Shown here in pieces: positions 8,021 to 16,475 of a stretch of DNA of 33,913 nucleotides. A model generated the notes under the pieces. That model searched no databases. It saw only the letters and a program-made list of their open reading frames with translations, and was not told the DNA's origin. The stretch lies in the NCBI GenBank assembly GCA_016928815.1, contig JAFGJZ010000174.1:1-33913 (forward strand), given 5' to 3'. This stretch comes from Spirochaetota bacterium (GTDB taxonomy: Bacteria; Spirochaetota; UBA4802; JAFGJZ01). The stretch's first letter is position 1. Every line of letters starts with the position of its first letter. The position numbers and the translations under genes were made by a program.

Positions 8021-8776
8021 TCAGACATCCTTGAAAACCGTACTGTTGACATGATCCGTGATTTTAATGATTTCAGGCTTAAGTTTCTCGAAGCCTTCCT
8101 CGGGACTGTCAAAGAAATTGAACAGTTTAAGGTCCTCTTTGGAAATGAGGCCTTCTTCGACAAAGTATTCGAAATTTATAAGTTTGTTCCAGAATTTTGA
8201 ATTGTAAAGATAAATCGGAATATTCTGCTTCTCGATTTTTTTGGTCTGAATAAGAGTTAGAGTTTCGAACATTTCATCCATTGTTCCGAAACCTCCAGGA
8301 AAAACAACCAGTGCTTTCGCATGGTAGAGAAACCACAGTTTTCTCATATAGAAATAATGAAATTCGAAATTAAGTTCTTCCGAAATGTAGGGATTGGGAT
8401 GCTGTTCAAAAGGCAGGGAAATATTTAATCCGATGGTTTTTTCATTAGCCCGTGCTGCTCCTCTGTTTGCCGCTTCCATGATGCCGGGTCCTCCGCCGGT
8501 ACATATATAAAGCTTGCGTTCGTCAGGGAGGGTTTTCGACCATTCAGCTATCATAAAAGCAAGATTCTCGGCAGCCCAGTAGCTTTCAGAAAGCGGTGCA
8601 CCGTTATCCGGCTTAATGCGCGCCGATCCGAAAAATGCTACAGTATGATTAATTTTATTGTCTTTAAGTTTCATCTTCGGCTGAAGATATTCACTCATGA
8701 TACGGACAATCCGTCCTTCCCTTGATTTTAAAAATTCCTCGTCAAGATAGGCCTTTGCCGCTTTTTCTCTGCTCAT
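8021..8776 (-). CDS. LOG family protein (TIGR00730-type nucleotide phosphoribohydrolase)
   Basis: 251 residues. Rossmann-like fold with the two LOG signatures: TGGGPGIMEAANRGA (93-107) and PGGFGTMDE (160-168). The family's catalytic arginine and glutamate correspond to R145 (in MRK) and E168. Characterised relatives cleave nucleoside 5'-monophosphates to base and ribose 5-phosphate (cytokinin-activating LOG, or PpnN-like enzymes). The substrate here cannot be read from sequence. The ~45-residue N-terminal extension before the fold resembles the longer bacterial forms. AAGGAG 6 bases before the ATG supports the start. The first 35 bases overlap the end of the upstream anti-sigma kinase gene, so translation may be coupled. 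An intrinsic terminator follows directly. Confidence 0.88.
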   Translation of the reverse strand: MSREKAAKAYLDEEFLKSREGRIVRIMSEYLQPKMKLKDNKINHTVAFFGSARIKPDNGAPLSESYWAAENLAFMIAEWSKTLPDERKLYICTGGGPGIMEAANRGAARANEKTIGLNISLPFEQHPNPYISEELNFEFHYFYMRKLWFLYHAKALVVFPGGFGTMDEMFETLTLIQTKKIEKQNIPIYLYNSKFWNKLINFEYFVEEGLISKEDLKLFNFFDSPEEGFEKLKPEIIKITDHVNSTVFKDV

Positions 8777-9353
8777 AATATCTCCTTTTCCTGGTCATGT
8801 TAAGTATTGTACCATCGGTAAAATTTGTCACTGAGTCCGATATGGCGTCTTTTTTATCGATGAGATCTATTGTAAGCTGATCCATAAATGAAAGTATGAT
8901 TTTAAGACCTGCTCCAATTCCGTTGAGATTTAGTTCATTTCCGTTCAAACGTATTTTCAGTCTGTTCTTTTTCGGATTTTCAACATAGTCATATATCTGT
9001 TCATGATAATTGCAGGCTTTTGAATCCGGAATTTCCTTAAGCATCTTTTTAATGTCCAATCCTTTGCCGTGATCGATGATTGTTGCATCAAATTCATTAG
9101 TACAGATTTTGTACCGTATTGTAATTTCTCTTTTCAGGTTTTTATGAATTTTTGAAAGCTGCTGAATTTCAATTGTTTCCTGAACGGCATTCGTAATAGC
9201 TTCATCCATGGAAAGCATGATCTCATCAATTTCATCAGATGGATAATTCAGTTTCTTCAGATCAATAATGAGCTGGCTGATTACCTCAGAAACAACTGCG
9301 GTATCTGCCTTGAAACTGTTTAGGTAATTTATTTCATTTTCATTACAAATCAT
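8742..9353 (-). CDS. RsbW/SpoIIAB-like anti-sigma regulatory ATPase
   Basis: 203 residues with a GHKL-type HATPase fold. The N box is LSMDEAITNAV (48-57, with N55), the G1 box is IDHGKGLD (93-100), and the G2 box is GIGAGL (145-150). Family members are serine kinases that bind a sigma factor or other target and phosphorylate an STAS-domain antagonist. It is longer than SpoIIAB or RsbW (about 145-160 residues) because of an insertion at 105-140 between G1 and G2 and a ~30-residue basic tail. No Shine-Dalgarno is evident next to the ATG. It is the first gene of a two-gene unit with the LOG-family gene. No sigma factor or antagonist is adjacent; an STAS gene begins at the far end of the window. 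Confidence 0.82.
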   Translation of the reverse strand: MICNENEINYLNSFKADTAVVSEVISQLIIDLKKLNYPSDEIDEIMLSMDEAITNAVQETIEIQQLSKIHKNLKREITIRYKICTNEFDATIIDHGKGLDIKKMLKEIPDSKACNYHEQIYDYVENPKKNRLKIRLNGNELNLNGIGAGLKIILSFMDQLTIDLIDKKDAISDSVTNFTDGTILNMTRKRRYYEQRKSGKGLS

Positions 9354-9493
9354 TTTTTTTCACTAATTTTTATTCAAATTTACAGTATTAATCGCAATTG
9401 AAGAAATCAATCAATATTTTATGGTTTTTTAAAAAATGAATTCTAAAATTAAATTTTATATATAATATGCATGTATAGCTGAAAAATACAATC

Positions 9494-9510
9494 ATTTTAT
9501 TGAATAAAAT
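9494..9510. promoter_or_regulatory. Palindrome upstream of the GH3 gene
   Basis: ATTTTATT and AATAAAAT form a perfect inverted repeat around a central G. It lies in the 214-base divergent gap 9354-9567, about 58 bases before the glycosidase ATG. The rest of this gap is very AT-rich, with a TATAAT at 9461-9466 but no matching -35. Base composition alone makes such palindromes fairly likely, so the operator call is tentative. Confidence 0.3.
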
Positions 9511-9567
9511 TTGGTTGAAAAATGCTGTGAGGAAATAATTACTGGTATGCATAAATAAAGAGGTAAA

Positions 9568-11217
9568 ATGAAAAAATTATCACAGCCATTATTGCTGTCA
9601 GTGCTATTAATATTAATTATAATGAATATATCATGTAAAAAAGAACCTGAACCTGATTACACCGATGTAATCCTTGCATCAATGACGATTGAAGATAAAA
9701 TCGGACAGATGCTTATGTTCGGATTTCCCGGTACGGAAATGACCGGTCAGGCTGAAATGCTTCTGAAAAAATACCGACCGGGAGGAATTATTCTTTTCGG
9801 TTTTAACATTAAAAACAGAAAACAGCTGACTGATTTCACTTCATCCATGCAGAATTCCGCCGCCGGTTTGAAAATGCTTCCTTTAATGATCTCAACCGAT
9901 CAGGAGGGAGGAAAAGTCAGGCGTGTAACAGACGGTATAACTGTTTTTCCCGGTAATATGTCAATTGGTGCCGCCAACGATCCGGATCTGGCATATTCAA
10001 TCGGACGTATTACTGGAATGGAGCTCCGTCTATGCGGAATAAACATGAATCTGGCGCCCGATGTGGATATTAACAGTAATCCGGATAACCCGGTAATAAA
10101 TGTGCGCTCATTCGGTTCAAACAGGGAAATTGTTTCAGCTATGGGATCTTCATATATAAAAGGAATTCAGTCCTCAAAATGCATGGCGGTTGCAAAACAT
10201 TTTCCCGGCCACGGTGATACATCCATCGATTCCCATAAGTCACTTCCGCAGATTAATCATTCGATTGATTATCTGAGGCAGAATGAATTCGTTCCTTTTA
10301 AAACAGCAATTGAAAGCGGAGTATCCGGAATAATGTCGGCGCATATAGCATTTCCTGAAATTCTCGGTGATGATACGCCTGCAACACTGTCCCCTTATTT
10401 TCTAAATGAAATATTGCAGAACGAATTGAAATTTCCCGGTATAATAATGACAGATGATCTTGAAATGGGTGCTATCGGAAAAAATAACGATCCGGGGGAA
10501 GCAGCCCTGAAGGCTGTTAATTCAGGCGTTGATATTCTTCTTTTTACAACTTTCAGTACATCACTCGAAAAAATTTACGATTCACTTATTGCAGCCTATT
10601 ACAGCGGCCACCTTACCGAAAAGCGGATAGATCAGTCCGCTTCGAAAATTATCAGAGCAAAACTTCAATTTTCAATTGCTGGTTATGATAAGGAAAAATC
10701 AGAAATTGTTTCAGGCAGTTATGTTTTATCCGATGAGGATATGGAAATATTAAAAACGGCAGAAAATATTAATCGTCAGGCTGCTGAAAAGGGCGTCTAT
10801 TATTACAGCATGAATAAATCTTTTGCTGCAGCATCAGGCGAAGAAATTTTTATCAGCGGAGAGGCGGCGTTTGCTGAATATATTGATTCTCCGGAATTGA
10901 AGTACATTCATAAAAGCGGCCTTGTTCAGGCTGTTAAAAATTCCAAAAGTAACGCCAAAAAGATATATTATTTTACTCACAGATATCATGATCCTGTTTT
11001 GCGTAAACTGATGATTCTTCATAAGACGCATTCTGAGATTGAGCTCAGGGTTATCTCCACCGGAAATCCGTATGATCTGACCGGAAGAGGGGAACTGCCT
11101 CCCGTGCTTTTTACTTTTGGAAACACTCCGTCATCCTATGCCGCCATTCTGAAATATATTAAGGGTGAAATTGTTCCAGGGGAAAATGCGGATATTGATC
11201 TTGGATTTGTCAGGTGA
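9568..11217 (+). CDS. Lipoprotein-like GH3 beta-N-acetylglucosaminidase
   Basis: 549 residues. The N-terminus is a signal sequence ending at NISC (C23), a possible lipobox with loose fit to consensus. The GH3 barrel (about 35-370) has STDQEGGKVRR, KHFPGHGDT (210-218) with the NagZ-type catalytic Asp-His pair D221/H223 in DSH, and MTDDLEM (294-300), whose D296 is the expected nucleophile. This NagZ-type set indicates release of N-acetylglucosamine from muropeptides or similar glycans. Unlike cytoplasmic NagZ (about 340 residues) it is exported and has a ~180-residue C-terminal region, like the larger secreted Gram-positive and spirochaetal forms. AAGAGG precedes the ATG. The stop overlaps the GTG start of hemW by 4 bases (GTGA). 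Confidence 0.9.
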   Translation: MKKLSQPLLLSVLLILIIMNISCKKEPEPDYTDVILASMTIEDKIGQMLMFGFPGTEMTGQAEMLLKKYRPGGIILFGFNIKNRKQLTDFTSSMQNSAAGLKMLPLMISTDQEGGKVRRVTDGITVFPGNMSIGAANDPDLAYSIGRITGMELRLCGINMNLAPDVDINSNPDNPVINVRSFGSNREIVSAMGSSYIKGIQSSKCMAVAKHFPGHGDTSIDSHKSLPQINHSIDYLRQNEFVPFKTAIESGVSGIMSAHIAFPEILGDDTPATLSPYFLNEILQNELKFPGIIMTDDLEMGAIGKNNDPGEAALKAVNSGVDILLFTTFSTSLEKIYDSLIAAYYSGHLTEKRIDQSASKIIRAKLQFSIAGYDKEKSEIVSGSYVLSDEDMEILKTAENINRQAAEKGVYYYSMNKSFAAASGEEIFISGEAAFAEYIDSPELKYIHKSGLVQAVKNSKSNAKKIYYFTHRYHDPVLRKLMILHKTHSEIELRVISTGNPYDLTGRGELPPVLFTFGNTPSSYAAILKYIKGEIVPGENADIDLGFVR

Positions 11218-12344
11218 AAACCGCAGGTATATATATTCATGTACCTTTCTGCCGGAAAAAATGCGACTACTGCAGCTTCTATTCAATACCGTATGATTCC
11301 GGACTCGCCGCTAAATTTACGGACGCTGTCGCTGAAAATATTGCTGCAACTTCTGATCTTCTAAAAAAACATAATGCTGATGCCATATATTTCGGCGGCG
11401 GCACTCCCTCTCTGCTTAATGACAGTCAGCTTGATCATATCCTCAGGGCTGTACGTGATAATATAAGCGTGTCTGAAAATGCGGAAATTACCATTGAGTG
11501 CAATCCTGCAGATATCGATTCCGGATTTTTTAATGCAAAATCGGATCTTTCTGTTAACAGGTTCAGCATCGGCGTGCAGACTTTAAACATGAATTCATAT
11601 TCATTTCTGGGAAGGAACGGCGGTTTCGCCGATGAAAGATTTCTGAATGTCATAAATGACAATTCATGGCGCAACATTTCACTTGATTACATTTCGGCAT
11701 TGAAGAATCAAAGTTCTGAAAATGCAGCGGAAGAAATCAAACGGATGATTAAAACCGGGGCAAAACATTTTTCAGTTTATCTTCTTTCTGTTGAACAGGG
11801 AACTCCGCTGTTCTCCCGGTTTGATTTTCCTGAAAATTATGACGATCATCAGGCGGAAATATACTATCTTGTAAAAAACATTCTGGAAGAAAACGGATAC
11901 AGGCATTATGAAATTTCAAATTACTCAATGAAAGGATATGAATCGGCACATAACCTTAAATACTGGAATTTTGAAGAATATGCGGGTTTCGGCCCGGCTG
12001 CTCATTCTTTTATTAATGGTGAAAGATATTCGTTTAAGGATGACGTGAAAGGTTTTTGTGAAGGCAATTTCGTAAAAATTACAGACAGCCGTACTGAAAA
12101 AGATGCATTATGTGAATTTATCATGACTGCATTAAGACTCCGTAAAGGCATTTCCGTTAACAGGCTGAAAAGTCTGTTTGATGATGAAATTCAGCAGTCT
12201 GTGACAGATGTATTCCGTCGTTTTTTGGAAACATCAATGCTGGAGGAAAACCGTGAAAACGGCGTGATTCATTTCAGGGTTCCTGACGAATCTATTATAA
12301 TTACGGATACTGTAATTGAACAGATATGCAGGGAACTTGTTTAA
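11214..12344 (+). CDS. hemW: Radical SAM heme chaperone HemW
   Basis: 376 residues, the usual length of HemW. The radical SAM cluster motif is C13-x3-C17-x2-C20 followed by SF, the HemW pattern rather than the extra-cysteine pattern of HemN. YFGGGTPSLL and an IECNP strand follow, and a HemN_C-type winged domain forms the C-terminus (FIMTALRLRKGISV onward). HemW-type proteins bind heme and are thought to insert it into respiratory proteins; many are mis-annotated as oxygen-independent coproporphyrinogen oxidase. The GTG start lies inside the stop of the glycosidase gene (GTGA), implying translational coupling. No other heme gene is in the window. Confidence 0.9.
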   Translation: MKTAGIYIHVPFCRKKCDYCSFYSIPYDSGLAAKFTDAVAENIAATSDLLKKHNADAIYFGGGTPSLLNDSQLDHILRAVRDNISVSENAEITIECNPADIDSGFFNAKSDLSVNRFSIGVQTLNMNSYSFLGRNGGFADERFLNVINDNSWRNISLDYISALKNQSSENAAEEIKRMIKTGAKHFSVYLLSVEQGTPLFSRFDFPENYDDHQAEIYYLVKNILEENGYRHYEISNYSMKGYESAHNLKYWNFEEYAGFGPAAHSFINGERYSFKDDVKGFCEGNFVKITDSRTEKDALCEFIMTALRLRKGISVNRLKSLFDDEIQQSVTDVFRRFLETSMLEENRENGVIHFRVPDESIIITDTVIEQICRELV

Positions 12345-12372
12345 AAACATGTTGACAAAAAGAATATTATAA

Positions 12373-12624
12373 ATGAATTGTCATATTATGACATTTGAGC
12401 GTTCAAATTTCGGATTTTTTATTACTTTTCTGATTGTCGGTGCGTTTCTAGGATACGCTCTCGGCACACTGATTGTAAGCATAATTCCCGCTGCCAGGAT
12501 TATTACCATGAATCTTACTGATGCAGCTTCATTTGATCTCAACGTCATATCTGTAACAATCAGATTAAGTATTTCCGCTATTATCGGATGCATCGCGGGA
12601 TTTTTAATCTACTTAAAAATTTAA
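12373..12624 (+). CDS. Small membrane protein, DUF4321-like
   Basis: 83 residues with two membrane helices (about 14-38 and 62-82). The layout is that of DUF4321 proteins: a GAFLGYALG first helix and a second helix ending in a short polar tail. The function of that family is unknown. Two starts are possible: ATG 12373, or ATG 12388 giving MTFERS. Neither has a recognisable Shine-Dalgarno, and a 15-base palindrome covers both starts. It lies 28 bases after hemW and immediately before the rpsB leader. Confidence 0.65.
   Translation: MNCHIMTFERSNFGFFITFLIVGAFLGYALGTLIVSIIPAARIITMNLTDAASFDLNVISVTIRLSISAIIGCIAGFLIYLKI
12379..12393. promoter_or_regulatory. Perfect palindrome over the DUF4321-like start
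   Basis: TGTCATA and TATGACA form a perfect inverted repeat with a one-base centre. It spans the region between the two possible start codons. It has the size and symmetry of a dimer-bound operator, but the regulator is unknown. A TTGACA at 12352-12357 upstream lacks a correctly spaced -10. Confidence 0.4.
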
Positions 12625-12800
12625 GGTTTTTTAACCGGCTGCACCTGCAGCTATCCCGTTTGCCTGAGGTAAACGATGGAAATCAGGAGTAAATCCTGGT
12701 TGCACCTATTCTTAATGAAATCTGGGTAACATGAACGGGATAAATTTATTTACGGGAAATCCGTATATAAAAATTTATTAATACTAAGGGGGTAACTGCT
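12625..12800 (+). promoter_or_regulatory. Structured 5' leader of the rpsB operon
   Basis: The 176 bases before rpsB are rich in pairing. GCTGC/GCAGC forms a hairpin (12638-12651). TATCCCGTT (12652-12660) pairs with AACGGGATA (12734-12742), closing a large domain. Inside it are AGGT/ACCT (12667-12670 with 12704-12707) and CAGGA/TCCTG (12684-12698). TACGG/CCGTA forms another hairpin (12751-12765). An 8-bp hairpin, CGTTTGCC with GGTAAACG (12657-12675), would compete with the closing helix. AAGGGGG (about 12786) is the rpsB ribosome binding site. Autogenous S2 leaders are known (E. coli t44), so S2 feedback is a reasonable guess. I do not recognise a known riboswitch class. Confidence 0.5.
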
Positions 12801-13586
12801 TTGGCTGTTACATCAATGAAAGCTCTACTTGAATCGGGTGTTCACTTCGGTCACCAGACAAGAAGATGGAATCCTAAAATGGATCAATTTATTTTTACTG
12901 CGAGAAATGGTATTCACATCATTGATCTCCAGAAGACTATGCAGAGACTTAAACTTGCCTATAATGCCATGCGTGAAGTTGCTGCAAATGACGGAAAAAT
13001 TCTTTTCGTGGGAACTAAAAAACAGGCTCAGGGAGCTGTAAAGGAATACGCAGAAAAATGCGGTATGTATTACGTTTCCGAAAGATGGCTTGGAGGTTTC
13101 TTAACAAACTTCAAAACAGTATCCGCGTCTGTAAGAAGACTCAAGGATCTTAGAAAAATGGCTGAAACTGACAACTGGGATGCCGAGACTAAAAAAGAAA
13201 GACTCGAACTTGCCAGAGAACTTGCTAAAAAGGAAAAAATATTTTCAGGTATTGCTGAAATGAAAAAACTTCCTGATGCAATTTTTGTTATTGATCCTAA
13301 AAGAGAAACAATTGCTATTAATGAGGCGAAAACTTTAAATATTCCCATTTTTGCCGTTGTTGATACTAACTGTAATCCAGAAGAAATCGATTTTCCAATA
13401 CCGGGAAATGATGATGCTATCCGTGCAATCGCTCTTTTTCTTGAAGTAATGGCAAAAGCTGTTGAAGACGGCCAGTCAGGCGGACAGACTGAATTTGAAG
13501 AAGGTGATGAAATTATTGATCCGGATCTTACTGCAATCGATGTATCTGAAGCAGTTAAACCGGATGAAACAGGCGATGCTGAATAA
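12801..13586 (+). CDS. rpsB: 30S ribosomal protein S2
   Basis: 261 residues, typical S2 length. Family hallmarks are [20 protein letters not shown] near the start, IHIIDLQKT, the FVGTKKQAQ strand, [13 protein letters not shown] and the [12 protein letters not shown] region. S2 joins the small subunit late and, with S1, supports initiation. The start is TTG (12801): it follows AAGGGGG at the right spacing and gives the conserved MAVTSMK beginning; the ATG at 12816 would cut this. The C-terminal ~30 residues are acidic and variable. First gene of the core operon; its stop lies inside a 9-bp hairpin before tsf. Confidence 0.97.
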   Translation: MAVTSMKALLESGVHFGHQTRRWNPKMDQFIFTARNGIHIIDLQKTMQRLKLAYNAMREVAANDGKILFVGTKKQAQGAVKEYAEKCGMYYVSERWLGGFLTNFKTVSASVRRLKDLRKMAETDNWDAETKKERLELARELAKKEKIFSGIAEMKKLPDAIFVIDPKRETIAINEAKTLNIPIFAVVDTNCNPEEIDFPIPGNDDAIRAIALFLEVMAKAVEDGQSGGQTEFEEGDEIIDPDLTAIDVSEAVKPDETGDAE

Positions 13587-13603
13587 AACCTTGCGGTTTT
13601 ATT
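13582..13603 (+). promoter_or_regulatory. Hairpin across the rpsB stop codon
   Basis: AATAAAACC (13582-13590) pairs perfectly with GGTTTTATT (13595-13603) around TTGC. The rpsB stop TAA (13584-13586) is inside the left arm. No T run follows, so it is more likely a partial attenuator, processing site or mRNA stabiliser than a full terminator, as tsf continues 29 bases later. Confidence 0.55.
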
Positions 13604-13631
13604 CGTGCCTTAATTAAATAAGGAGAATATA

Positions 13632-14468
13632 ATGGCAGATATTACATCAGATATGATAAAAGAGCTAAGAGAAAGAACTCAGGCGGGAATGCTTGACTGC
13701 AAAAAAGCTCTTATTGAAACAAACGGCGATATGGAACAGGCAACAGACTTTCTTAGAAAAAAAGGTCTGGCTGCTGCAAATAAAAAAGCAGGCAGAGAAG
13801 CTAAAGAGGGAATTATTGCGGTAAAACTTACACCGGAAAGAGCAATCCTTCTTGAAGTAAACTGTGAAACAGATTTTGTTGCTAAAAACGCCAATTTTAT
13901 TAAACTTTCACAGGAGCTCCTGGATGTCATTTCCAAAGAAGATGTATCAAAAACCGATGTTCCTGCTTCGGTGGAAGAGATGGTAAAAAGTTCTATTGGT
14001 ACCATAGGCGAAAATATGGGAATTGGAAAATTCACACAGCTTAAAGCTGAAGCGAATACCGTTTTTGCAAGCTATGTACACAGTAACAACAAAATCGGGG
14101 TTGTAATTCAGCTTGAAACTGCAGCCGGAGCAAAACCGGAAGTTGAAGAACTTGGAAAGGAACTTGCAATGCAGGCTGCAGCGGCAATGCCGCAGTATCT
14201 CAATTCTTCAGAAATCCCTGAAAGCGTCATTCAAAAAGAAAAAGAAATCTATTTTGAGCAGATGAAAGATTCGGGAAAACCTGCAAATGTACTTGAAAAA
14301 ATTGTTGAAGGAAAAATCAATAAATTTTATTCTGATGTATGTCTGATTGATCAGGTATATATTAAGGATTCAGGTAAAAAGATATCAGACGTAATTAAGG
14401 ATTACAGCAGTAAAATTAATGATGAAATTAAAGTTGCGAAATTTATAAGATTTCAGGTAGGTGCTTGA
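13632..14468 (+). CDS. tsf: Translation elongation factor Ts
   Basis: 278 residues, normal for EF-Ts. The N-terminal UBA-like domain ([20 protein letters not shown], then CKKALIE and [11 protein letters not shown]) and the conserved TDFVAKN loop are intact. The latter contacts EF-Tu during nucleotide exchange. AAGGAG precedes the ATG. It lies 45 bases after rpsB, the usual partner, separated by the hairpin at the rpsB stop. Confidence 0.97.
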   Translation: MADITSDMIKELRERTQAGMLDCKKALIETNGDMEQATDFLRKKGLAAANKKAGREAKEGIIAVKLTPERAILLEVNCETDFVAKNANFIKLSQELLDVISKEDVSKTDVPASVEEMVKSSIGTIGENMGIGKFTQLKAEANTVFASYVHSNNKIGVVIQLETAAGAKPEVEELGKELAMQAAAAMPQYLNSSEIPESVIQKEKEIYFEQMKDSGKPANVLEKIVEGKINKFYSDVCLIDQVYIKDSGKKISDVIKDYSSKINDEIKVAKFIRFQVGA

Positions 14469-14469
14469 G

Positions 14470-15189
14470 ATGGCTGATCCGCAGAAAAGTTACAGACGTA
14501 TAATGGTAAAGTTGAGCGGTGAAGCACTTGCCGGATCAATGAAAAACGGAATAAATCCCGACATTGTAAAAAGACTTGCTGCGGAGATCAAGGAAGCACA
14601 CGATACAGGAGTTCAAATTGCCCTCGTTATAGGCGGGGGCAATATTTTCCGGGGCACCCTCGGAGAATCACTCGGTATGGAAAGAACCCAGGGTGACTAT
14701 ATGGGTATGCTGGCAACTGTAATTAATGCGCTTGCAATGCAGGATGCATTGGAACAGATAGGCATATCAACAAGAGTACTTACTGCAATTGAAATGAGAT
14801 CTGTTGCTGAACCTTATATTCGACGCAGAGCAATCAGACATCTTGAAAAAAACAGAGTAATAATACTCGCTGCCGGAACAGGAAATCCTTTTTTCACTAC
14901 AGATACGGCGGCAAGTCTCAGAGCTATCGAAATAGGTGCTGAAGTATTAATGAAAGCAACTAAAGTTGACGGCGTGTACGATAAAGATCCTGTGAAGCAC
15001 AGTGATGCGGTTAAAATTGAACAGATTTCCTATCAGGAAGTTGTAGAGAAAAAACTCAGGATTATGGATTTGACTGCTATTTCGCTCTGTATGGACAATC
15101 AGATGCCAATAGTTGTATTTGATCTTTTCAGGGAAAATTCCATTAAGGAAATTCTTAATGGTGAAAAAATCGGAACAATCATCAGTTAA
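14470..15189 (+). CDS. pyrH: UMP kinase
   Basis: 239 residues, amino-acid-kinase fold, making UDP from UMP. Seen motifs are [18 protein letters not shown], the [19 protein letters not shown] helix and the [16 protein letters not shown] loop that binds nucleotide. The frame opens at a GTG (14461) inside tsf, but AGGTAGG at 14455-14461 fits ATG 14470 with 8 bases of spacing, and that start gives the normal length. It begins one base after the tsf stop, so the two are probably coupled. Bacterial UMP kinases are usually GTP-activated and UTP-inhibited. Confidence 0.95.
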   Translation: MADPQKSYRRIMVKLSGEALAGSMKNGINPDIVKRLAAEIKEAHDTGVQIALVIGGGNIFRGTLGESLGMERTQGDYMGMLATVINALAMQDALEQIGISTRVLTAIEMRSVAEPYIRRRAIRHLEKNRVIILAAGTGNPFFTTDTAASLRAIEIGAEVLMKATKVDGVYDKDPVKHSDAVKIEQISYQEVVEKKLRIMDLTAISLCMDNQMPIVVFDLFRENSIKEILNGEKIGTIIS

Positions 15190-15200
15190 AGAGGAATATT

Positions 15201-15758
15201 ATGGTAAACGAAATTTATAAAGACATTGAACATAGAATGGATAAAAGCATCAAAACGCTTGAAAAGGATTTTTCAGGAATACGGACCGGAAGAGCCAATC
15301 CGGCAATTCTTGATTCTCTTACCGTAAATGTTTACGGTTCGCAGATGCCTATTACTCAGGTAGCAACAGTTTCATGTCCTGAGCCCCGGCTTCTTGTTAT
15401 TCAGCCATGGGATAAAACCAATCTGGGAGAGATTGAAAAAACCATTTTGAAATCCGACCTTTCCCTTAATCCTAACAATGACGGAAATCTTATAAGAATT
15501 CAGATTCCCGAACTGACTGAAGAAAGACGAAAAGAACTTGTGAAATTCGCCAAAAATAAAACTGAAGAATGTAAAGTTGCAATTCGAAACGTCCGCAGGG
15601 ACGGAAACGATGCTGTTAAAAAAATTGAAAAAGATAAAGTAATTTCTGAAGATGAAATGAAAAACGCTCAGGATCACATACAGAAAGTGACTGACGGTTT
15701 CATTGAAAAAGCGCAGAAAATGATGGATAATAAAGAAAAAGAGATCATGAGCGTTTAA
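15201..15758 (+). CDS. frr: Ribosome recycling factor
   Basis: 185 residues, standard RRF length. Conserved stretches include FSGIRTGRANPAILD, the hinge and domain II around YGSQMPI and the ISCPEPR-like VSCPEPRLLVIQPWD, and the C-terminal coiled-coil helix with RRKELVK. RRF with EF-G splits the post-termination ribosome. AGAGGA lies 7 bases before the ATG. The stop abuts the ATG of uppS with no gap. Confidence 0.96.
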   Translation: MVNEIYKDIEHRMDKSIKTLEKDFSGIRTGRANPAILDSLTVNVYGSQMPITQVATVSCPEPRLLVIQPWDKTNLGEIEKTILKSDLSLNPNNDGNLIRIQIPELTEERRKELVKFAKNKTEECKVAIRNVRRDGNDAVKKIEKDKVISEDEMKNAQDHIQKVTDGFIEKAQKMMDNKEKEIMSV

Positions 15759-16475
15759 ATGGAGAAGCTTCTTTCCAGAATTGACAGAAACAGAATACCG
15801 TCGCATGTGGCGGTAATTATGGATGGAAACGGACGCTGGGCCCGGAAAAAGAACATGGAAAGAATTGAAGGTCACAGGGCTGGTTCGCTGTCGATTGAAC
15901 GTCTTATGGATGATGCGCTGGATCTTAAAATAAAATGTGTATCATTCTATGCTTTTTCTACCGAAAACTGGTCAAGACCGGCAGCTGAAGTAAACGGGCT
16001 GTGGAATCTAATGATTGAGTTTTTTGATAAAAAACTTCCCATTATGATTGAAAAAGGCGCGAAGGTGCATCATTCGGGAACAATGAAAAAACTCCCTAAA
16101 AATGTACGGACAAGAATAGAACATGCCGTTGAATCAACAAAAAAAAATAATAAAATCATTCTTAACTTCTGTCTGAATTACGGATCTCAGCAGGAAATTA
16201 CCGACAGTGTAAATAAATGGATTGAAACAAGAAAAGAAAACGAAAAAATCACAATTGCAAAAATTGAAAGAAATCTGTATACAAACGGACTGCCGCCTGT
16301 TGATCTGATGATCAGAACGTCAGGTGAATACAGGCTCAGTAATTTTCTTCTATGGCAGATTGCATACGCGGAACTTATTTTTGTCGACGTATTATGGCCT
16401 GATTTCGGAAAAAAAGATCTCTACAATGCTGTGATTGAATATCAGAAAAGAGACAGAAGGTATGGTGGAATATGA
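15759..16475 (+). CDS. uppS: Undecaprenyl diphosphate synthase (cis-prenyltransferase)
   Basis: 238 residues. Catalytic MDGNGRWA with D22 and G23 of the P-loop-like motif, SFYAFSTENW in the middle, and RTSGEYRLSNFLLWQ with AELIF at the end are all present. The enzyme adds cis isoprene units to farnesyl diphosphate to make the C55 carrier for peptidoglycan and other envelope polymers. It follows frr with no spacer and has only a weak Shine-Dalgarno, so it probably relies on coupling. Its stop overlaps the cdsA start (ATGA). Confidence 0.96.
   Translation: MEKLLSRIDRNRIPSHVAVIMDGNGRWARKKNMERIEGHRAGSLSIERLMDDALDLKIKCVSFYAFSTENWSRPAAEVNGLWNLMIEFFDKKLPIMIEKGAKVHHSGTMKKLPKNVRTRIEHAVESTKKNNKIILNFCLNYGSQQEITDSVNKWIETRKENEKITIAKIERNLYTNGLPPVDLMIRTSGEYRLSNFLLWQIAYAELIFVDVLWPDFGKKDLYNAVIEYQKRDRRYGGI

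Noticed and set aside
12352..12357. TTGACA as a -35 for the DUF4321-like gene
   Set aside because: No -10 at a suitable distance; TATTAT boxes are at 7 or more than 20 bases.
14461..14469. GTG start for pyrH inside tsf
   Set aside because: AGGTAGG overlaps this GTG; it is correctly spaced for ATG 14470, which also gives the family length.
15372..15875. 167-codon minus-strand frame across frr and uppS
   Set aside because: Phenylalanine-rich translation typical of an antisense shadow of AT-rich coding sequence; both + strand genes are conserved.
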